Positions 57,967 through 64,000 of a stretch of 64,000 nucleotides of DNA are shown here, one piece after another. Each line of letters begins with the position of its first letter. Within the stretch, counting starts at the first letter, position 1. A program made the position numbers and the translations under genes. The notes under the pieces were generated by a model. That model was not told the origin of the DNA, did no database searches, and saw only the letters and a list, made by a program, of their open reading frames with translations. This DNA is from Prorocentrum cordatum. Its lineage: Eukaryota; Sar; Dinophyceae; Prorocentrales; Prorocentraceae. The stretch is taken from positions 70,001 through 134,000 of the forward strand of contig CAUYUJ010012191.1 of assembly GCA_963575745.1 (NCBI GenBank), written 5' to 3'.

Positions 57967-58180
57967 AATGTCTTTCGTCGTCGTTGCTGGACGGAGTTAG
58001 TCTTCCATGAGTGCAGTACGTGGAGGCCCCGCCGGCGCGGCGCTTCATCCGGGCCAGGATGCCAGAGCGAGTCTCCGCAGGCAGCGGAGCGGAAGCGACA
58101 ACGAGCTCCATTGTAGACGCGTACATATCCAATCCTACGGGCTTGAAGGTTTAGGTTAGGGATGATCTGACTGCGGCTCC
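57967..58180 (-). other. coding-like minus-strand segment
   Basis: The minus strand reads MDMYASTMELVVASAPLPAE then TRSGILARMKRRAGGAST from an ATG at about 58132. It is short, with no domain. It could be a first exon; weak. Confidence 0.2.
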
Positions 58181-58184
58181 ACAT

Positions 58185-58254
58185 TTTTCCACCATCACCA
58201 CCACCACCTCTTCATCCTCCTCCTCGTCCGCGTCATCACCGTCATCATCAGCAC

Positions 58255-58325
<71 letters not shown>

Positions 58326-58366
58326 ATCAGCATCAGCATCAGCATCATCATCATCATCATCATCAG

Positions 58367-58397
<31 letters not shown>

Positions 58398-58442
58398 GCC
58401 ATCATCATCATCGTCGTCGTCGTCATCACCATCACGATCAGC

Positions 58443-58505
<63 letters not shown>

Positions 58506-58518
58506 CCATCATCCCCAT

Positions 58519-58553
<35 letters not shown>

Positions 58554-58620
58554 CCATCATCATAAGCATCAGCAGATGCATCAGCATCAGCATCATCACC
58601 ACCACCATCATCATGAGCAG
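58185..58620. repeat. (CAT)n/(CAG)n microsatellite
   Basis: ATC/ACC/AGC triplets as at 21.6-22.3 kb. Confidence 0.95.
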
Positions 58621-58879
58621 CTGCTTCTCGTCCTTTTCTGGCGTGTGCCTGGCCTGACTCAGGGGAGCGCCGCTTGGGGTGGCGGGCGCGCGCAAGCGGC
58701 CTCCCGCTGCCGGACACGGCGAGGGCGGCTGCCGGTGCTCACACGATGGGCGCGGCAGCTGCGGCGACGGCAACGGCCAAAGCTTGGGGAATTCGCGGGC
58801 CAAGGCGGTGACCGCTCGGAACCGGCAGGCGCCGTGCGCACGCACACCTGCCCAGCTTGCCCATGACTGGCGAAGAGAG

Positions 58880-59756
58880 ATGGCTGCGGCGCAGGTGGCC
58901 GGCATGCCCAGCACCACCCCGGCGGCCGCCGAGGAGGGCCTGCATGGCGGCGAGCACGCGCCGCCCCGTACGGCGCCCACCCGCAGCATCGCAGTGCGAG
59001 AAGCCGGAGGGGACGACGCGGAGCCGCTCGGACTGCTGCTGGAAGAGGCCAAACGCGGCGGCGCGGAGGCCCTCGGCGCGAAAGTGGAAACGGCGCCTTG
59101 CCACGAGGCGGGGCATTTCGGCCAGAACCCGAAGGATGCGGCGCACGGCGACTCGGAGTCCTTCGGCCAGAGGTTGGAGGCGCTGGTGCGCAACGACGCG
59201 GAGCACTCCCGAGCGAAGCCGAAGTCGGCGCCCAGCAACGACGCGGAGCACTTCGGCCAGAAGCTGGAGGCGGCGGCGCATGACGACACGCAACACGTCG
59301 ACCAGAAATTGGAGGCGGCGGCGCACAACGACGCGGAGCACCTCGGCCAGAACTTGCGGCACACGACGACGTTGAGCATGTGGGTTAGCGGGAGGAGGTG
59401 GCGGCAGGGACCGCGGGCGACATAGAGGAATACATCTTAGCCGTGGAACGCGGACATGGGCGTTGGTCAGGCCCATAGAGGCGCCCCGTTTCGCGATGAG
59501 CTCACACCCCTAAGGCGGAGTGCCAGCTGCAGAGTTCGACGCTGCTCGGGCCCTCCAGGCGCTCTGTCCACTGTGGGCACTGCGGGGGCTGCCGCCAGAT
59601 CCCGGCGAAGTGTCCTTTTTCGAGCCTGCGTCCATGAAGCCATGTCGACAGCATCATGCAGAGTGCCAGCGAGCTTTGGAGCCGACGGCAATTCGCATAG
59701 CCTGCGCACAGCGGCTGTACGCGCCGTGTGCTGCACGTGCGTATGCATCACAGTGA
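58880..59756 (+). CDS. host gene with 15-residue repeats, two exons
   Basis: Exon 1 is 58880-59383 (MAAAQVAGMPSTTPAAAEEG); the frame is open upstream to 58679. From about 59010 it carries eight 45-bp units with consensus DAEHFGQKLEAAAHN, giving an amphipathic, probably helical or coiled-coil region rich in Ala, Glu, His and Gln. The donor is ATGTGG/GTTAGC (59384). The acceptor GCTGCAGAG/TTC (59535) keeps phase 0, so the intron is 151 bp. Exon 2 (59535-59756) encodes FDAARALQALCPLWALRGL, PPDPGEVSFFEPASMKPCR, QHHAECQRALEPTAIRIAC and ends YASQ. Six Cys in the tail and no known domain. Without splicing, exon 1 would stop at TAG 59423-59425. Confidence 0.5.
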
Positions 59757-60237
59757 CCAGTCGTGGCCGCTAGCCTTGGACAGCCCTCGAGGGGTGTTCA
59801 AGGCTTGACTGAGTGAGGAAATATGTGCCACAGCCAGGTGACCCTGGCATGACGGCATGATTGCACAGGCACCGTGTCAGACGCGATGCATTCGTTTGAA
59901 CAGCGGTCGAGGAAAACTCTGTCTTCCTCCTTCATTTCCTCCTTTTCCTCCTCCTCATCATCCTCCTACTCCTCCTCCACCTCCTCTTCCTCATCCTCTT
60001 CCTACTCGGTCGTTTCCTCTGCCTTGGTTTTGGGTCATAGCGTACGTAGGCCTGGGTGTTGCATTTAGGATTTACTGGAGCGGCTTCAAGACCTCTCCAA
60101 AGCAGCTTTGACACAGGGACAGTGTTGCAGGCGGGACGCAGGCCATTCTCTATAGACGGCCCAGTGGTGTCTACCAGCGGGGTCGCAGAAAGGGCTTTTT
60201 CACTGATCATCGACTCAGACCCAGCACGTTTAAACAA
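59757..60237. other. no gene recognised; TCC-rich 59930-60010
   Basis: Intergenic-looking sequence with CTCCTCCTCATCATCC. Confidence 0.4.
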
Positions 60238-60289
60238 GTGGCTCCGCTTGTAGCACAGGAGCGCATATTCTATCTCAAGAGTTCTGTTC

Positions 60290-60345
60290 CCGTCCTCATC
60301 CTCCTCATCCTCCTCCTCCTCCTCCTCCTCCTCCTCCTCCTGCTC
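60290..60345. repeat. (TCC)n tract
   Basis: CTCATCCTCCTCCTCC upstream of the coding segment. It could be the pyrimidine tract of an acceptor near 60354 (CTCGCCAG). Confidence 0.85.
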
Positions 60346-60354
60346 CTCGCCAGC

Positions 60355-60640
60355 CTCCGCATTCTTGCCGCACTTAAAAGCCCCACTCTCGCCAAGGGCC
60401 TGCGCCGGCTGCGGGACGCTGGCCACAAGATGCCGTCGGCATTGGCCCGAGACGTCCGTGCCATCGACGCGGCTGCGACCCTCCTCAAGCATCCAGGACC
60501 TGCCGACCAAACCTTTCGCGACGTGCAGCAATGGATGGAGCCATGCTCCGCAGGCCCCGCTGATGGCGGGCCCGTCTGCAAGGAGGCACTGGCCGTCACG
60601 GGTCTCACCGGCGGCTCCAACCATGGACGACGGCCTGGCG
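60355..60640 (+). CDS. coding segment preceding the 60623 ORF, in another frame
   Basis: After CTCGCCAG/C the frame reads LAKGLRRLRDAGHKMPSAL, ARDVRAIDAAATLLKHPGP and ADQTFRDVQQWMEPCSAGP, followed by KEALAVTGLTGG. Composition and GC3 are gene-like. A GTAAGG donor at 60641 would end it. It overlaps the ATG of the next frame, so either an intron joins them differently or a frameshift separates two halves of one gene. Confidence 0.4.
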
Positions 60641-61159
60641 GTAAGGAGTCCCTTGGCTGCAAGCGAGTTCAAGGAGTTCGAGCGCGCCTTCGTTCCCATT
60701 GGCGGCCTCGTTGCTTCCGCCTTGGATTACGACGAAGTGGAAGAATGCGAGCGCGGATTCATTCCCGAGGCTGCTGTTGATGTTGGCGGTGCTCATTGGT
60801 TTGCCGAGGTACAGCTTGTGGATGCACTTACTCGGGACCTCCAGTTTCGGCTCGAAGAACTGGCCAATGCGGTTGATGCGATCCCCACGCTGCGCGAGGC
60901 CTCAGTCACAGAGCCTGCGGTCTGCGCGGCAGACGTGGGCTCGGTCTCTGAGTCCTTCAACGTCGACCATGCGATGGGCGACACAACGAGGTTACACGAG
61001 GATTTTCTGGGCGAGGCCCAGGAGTTCGTGGGCAGCCTCTTGCTCGAGTTCCGCGCTTGCGTGCTGCTCGCGGTTCACTGCGTCGAGTACGACGTGGACA
61101 GTGGCGTTCGCATTTATTCGGAGGTTTTAGATGGGTCCGACTCCGAAGGTCAGGGGTGA
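60623..61159 (+). CDS. acidic hypothetical protein
   Basis: 178 residues from ATG 60623 (MDDGLAVRSPLAASEFKEF) to TGA 61157-61159; the frame is open back to 60365. It is rich in Glu, Asp, Val and Ala (DYDEVEECERGFIPEAAVD, FRLEELANAVDAIPTLREA, LHEDFLGEAQEFVGSLLLE), consistent with a soluble helical domain. A hydrophobic stretch (EFRACVLLAVHCVEYDV) lies near the end. No family is recognised. GC3-rich codons and the lack of repeats support a real gene. Confidence 0.5.
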   Translation: MDDGLAVRSPLAASEFKEFERAFVPIGGLVASALDYDEVEECERGFIPEAAVDVGGAHWFAEVQLVDALTRDLQFRLEELANAVDAIPTLREASVTEPAVCAADVGSVSESFNVDHAMGDTTRLHEDFLGEAQEFVGSLLLEFRACVLLAVHCVEYDVDSGVRIYSEVLDGSDSEGQG

Positions 61160-62008
61160 TCTCAGTCCAGGGTCCGCGTTTGCCTACAGGTCAGGTATCG
61201 CCCTTGCCCGACCCTGGTTGCCCTCTCGCTTCCGCGTTTTGGGTTCGCTTTCTCGTTGGTTCCTGGCTTTATCGCTTCCGCTGTCCCGTTTCTTGCCGTC
61301 TTCCTTACAGGTGTGTTCCGTTAGACGGGGCAGCAGCTTAAGCACTCACTATTGTATGATACTCTTATGGTAGTGTCGGCATGTAGGAGTCCCCCGGAGC
61401 CTGAAGTGGGAGCCTTGACGCGGTATCGAAATTGGGTCTGGTCGGCCAATTTCTTTGCCATCTTCGGTGGCCAGTTCACTCCTCCTCCTCATCCTCCTCC
61501 TCCGCCTCATCATCATCATCATCATCATCATCAGCATCATCATCATCATCATCATCAGCATCATCAGCCTCATCCTCATCCTCATCCTCATTCTCCTCGT
61601 CCCCCTCCTCCTCCACCTCCTCCTCCTTCCCCTCTTCCTCCATACCACCTCATCATCCCCGTAGTGATTGTTGCTCATGTTTTTTAAGTTCTCTGTGAGC
61701 CCCTGGAATAACCTTGATATCCTGGCGTCGCAGGTTTTCACGCCAGACGATGTCGCTTTGTTTCGGTCCGAGGAACCCTCGCAGATCGACCCAGCTGGAA
61801 AATGCAGCAGAAAAATGCGGTTTAGGGCTCTCCCTGTGATTTCTACGATGTTACATTTTGCCGAGACGTCGGACGGCCTGTTCTCCCACGTGGGGGCCCC
61901 GCACACCACCGTGAGCGGACAGGGGGCGCGCGTGGTCCGCCCCGCGCTCGGCCAGCATCATTCCGAGAATTTTTGTCGGAACATCGAGTGTGAGACGCCG
62001 CCGCTATA
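61160..62008. repeat. 3' flank and (TCC)n/(ATC)n microsatellite
   Basis: Microsatellite at 61478-61640. The rest is unassigned and has no domain. Confidence 0.6.
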
Positions 62009-62300
62009 GTGCCGCCGCCCCCCGACCCTGTCCCAGTGCTGCACGGCCCCGAGAAGCCGCACTGGCGCTGCGGGCAGAGCGGGCGGGCGGAGACTTGGGC
62101 GAGCCGCATCGTCTGCCAGTGCGGCGGAGCAGCACCCCGTCGCCGACGAGTGCGCGCGGCGCTCCTTGTGCGGGCGCGCGGCGAGAGGAGGCGCACAGGC
62201 GCACTGGCTCGATGCATTCGCTCCGCGCGCTCGCCACCGCAGCCTTTTTGTGCCACAGACCCCGCCCGACACCAGAGGTCCTGGAGGGATTCGGCGGCGC
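62009..62300 (+). pseudogene. retroelement-type zinc-finger fragment
   Basis: DPVPVLHGPEKPHWRCGQS, GRAETWASRIVCQCGGAAP resembles a RanBP2-type zinc finger (W-x-C ... N/TWASR ... C-x-C) of the sort found near the N terminus of some retroelement ORFs. One Cys of each pair is displaced. The open frame runs on to 62536, but its later part is Arg/Ala-rich. Fragment; assignment tentative. Confidence 0.3.
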
Positions 62301-62634
62301 GGCGGGAGCAGACCGCTAGCCTTGCTGAAGGGGGTGCTGGCCTGAAGCGGGCGCCAGCTGGCCACTGCTGCTGCGGTGGCCTGCGGGAGAGGCATCCCCC
62401 GCGAGAGCGGGAGGACGGCGGCGGAGCGCCGCGACCTGTCGACGACGACGTCGAGCAGTGCCCGCTGCGCCTAGGCAGCCACGCTGTTGCCATTTTTGGT
62501 TGGCGTCGCGGCCACGCGCGCGGAGGCGCGGCGTAGAACAGGTCGAAGAGGCGCTCGCACCAGCCCGGCTCATGCAGTGGTGAGACGCTGGATCCAACCA
62601 CAGGGGATCGACTGCGAGCCGCAGCGCACCCCCC

Positions 62635-62636
<2 letters not shown>

Positions 62637-62725
<89 letters not shown>
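62637..62725. repeat. (CA)n microsatellite
   Basis: Forty or more perfect CA repeats. Confidence 0.97.
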
Positions 62726-63033
62726 TCCAGCGGCGAAGTGGCTACACAGTCGCGAGCATTGAGCCGGGCGGGATACGTTTAGGCGAATTACTTCTTGACG
62801 TAGCAAACAGGTGGAGTAAATGAGAGTGGTGAGCATTCGCATGCAGAAGAAGCAGCGACAGCGGATGCACGCGGAAGAAGCCGAAGCGTATGCAATGCAA
62901 TGCAGGAGACGACGGAGGCGCGCACAGTTTTGAATCCGCAGCCCAGCGGTAACGGTTCGACGCGAGGGTGGCGCACACACACACACACACATGTTCTCTC
63001 TCTCTCTCTCTCTCTCGCCTACACACGCAAACA

Positions 63034-63068
<35 letters not shown>

Positions 63069-63360
63069 GCACGCACGCACGCACACACAGATCCGCGCGA
63101 ATTTCTTGGATCGGCGTTGGATCCTCTTCACGGCGCCTCCGGCGTGCTCCGCGCGACGGAAAGAAGATCCAGCGCGTATCCAGGAAAGCCGCGCGGAATT
63201 TCGAAAGTGCATGCTCATGCCATTCATTGTTCCTCTAACACCGTCCGCTGCCGTATTTCGCTCCTCTACGGACGTCCACTGCCCTCCCCCTCGCACCCCA
63301 CCCATGGAGGGCGCTGTCTTGCCCAAGTGCGGCCAGTGCTGCAACACGATGTGAGCCGAA
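62726..63360. repeat. (CA)n, (TC)n, (CGCA)n cluster and unassigned flank
   Basis: CACACA at 62972-62990, CTCTCT at 62995-63018, CACA/CGCA at 63036-63088. No gene is called. Confidence 0.8.
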
Positions 63361-63399
63361 GACTGGGCCTCACCGCGGGAGCCCCGCCTGCAGTGCCTC

Positions 63400-63440
63400 G
63401 TCCTCCTCCTCCTCCTCCTCCTCCTCCTTCTCCTTCTCCT
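63400..63440. repeat. (TCC)n tract
   Basis: CTCCTCCTCC then CTTCTCCTTCTCC. Confidence 0.9.
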
Positions 63441-63667
63441 GGAGGTTTTCGCATGTTTTCGCACGTCTTCTTCCCTTTGCTGGGGTCTCAGATGTTCCTG
63501 GGCTCCCCCGGGGACCAGCGGACCCGCCCCGTCGAGACCCGTCCAGGGACGCGCAGGCCCTCCCGACCCCGCCACCACCCGTTGGCCCGCCTCCGCCGCC
63601 TTGGACCAAATCAGGGCTCGGCGCCCTCTCCGAGTGTCTGGGCCTTTGGAGGCCCGCCTCGGAACCT

Positions 63668-63880
63668 CCAGAAAAAAAAGAGAACCTCTGGCGATGGGCC
63701 TGTTTTCCACCACCACCACCATAAGTTGGAGGGGGAGGGGGTCCTCCTTCTCCTCCTCCTCCTCATCCTCCTCCTTCCACGCTCCAACTTGTGGTGGTGG
63801 TGATGGTGGAAAGCTGGCCCATCATCTGGGCGAAGTCCGCAGAGGATTTCTGGCACCCAACGTGTTGAGAGCAGCAGCCG
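63668..63880. mobile_element. foldback repeat with triplet core
   Basis: The left arm CCAGAAAAAAAAGAGAACCT, CTGGCGATGGGCCTGTTTTC, CACCACCACCACCATAAGTT, GGAG is the inverse of CTCCAACTTGTGGTGGTGGT, GATGGTGGAAAGCTGGCCCA, TCATC...GCAGAGGATTTCTGG. The spacer is a (TCC)n run. Arms are about 75 bp and imperfect. Confidence 0.7.
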
Positions 63881-64000
63881 GGACTTTGGAGGTGTTGCCC
63901 CTCCTGCGAGGACGATGAGCGCTTGCTGGCACGAGACTGTCAGCATCTTGGGGGGCAAAGTTCCGCCTGGAGCGCGCCCCCAAGGCCCAGTCCTCAAAAG

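Overview
Organism. The window looks like nuclear DNA of a dinoflagellate; the genus cannot be fixed from the sequence. Pointers are high GC with strong GC3 in coding stretches, very dense simple repeats, small host genes broken by repeat-filled introns, several retroelement classes, and a near copy of the dinoflagellate spliced leader (ending ATTTTGGCTCAAG) inside both LTRs of a copia element. There is no bacterial operon structure, CRISPR array, or recognisable tRNA or rRNA gene.

Layout. 1-5.8 kb: minisatellites, hexamer arrays, (CA)n and one TIR element. 5.8-12.1 kb: a decayed tyrosine-recombinase (Ngaro/DIRS-like) retrotransposon with the order A1 - ORF1 - RT/RNase H - recombinase - methyltransferase-like ORF - B1 - A2 - B2, sitting in a (GAT)n tract. 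13.6-15.5 kb: 3' remnant of a non-LTR element (RT tail, zinc finger, RNase H). 16.5-17.3 kb: tandem arrays. 17.9-21.5 kb: a multi-exon host gene starting with an MGC acylation-type N terminus. Its last two introns can be phased exactly and are made of dispersed repeats. 21.6-28.7 kb: arrays and small inverted-repeat elements. 28.7-36.1 kb: a nearly intact Ty1/copia element (83-bp LTRs, 5-bp TSD, PBS, PPT, gag-pro, pol) inserted inside a small repeat. 36-56 kb: mostly repeats, with five short inverted-repeat families recurring. 56.4-61.2 kb: three host-like coding loci. 61-64 kb: microsatellites, a retroelement zinc-finger fragment and a foldback repeat.

How the parts relate. Four layers can be separated: (1) autonomous retroelements of three classes; (2) short non-autonomous TIR or foldback families, each in 2-5 copies; (3) tandem arrays that recur at distant sites with the same composite order; (4) scattered host exons whose introns consist of layers 2 and 3. 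The strongest biological points are the spliced-leader-like LTR, methyltransferase-like domains in two unrelated retroelement classes, and a short TIR family whose ends (GTACAGTCGGACC / GGTCCGACTGTAG) coincide with GT and AG splice sites, as expected of introners.
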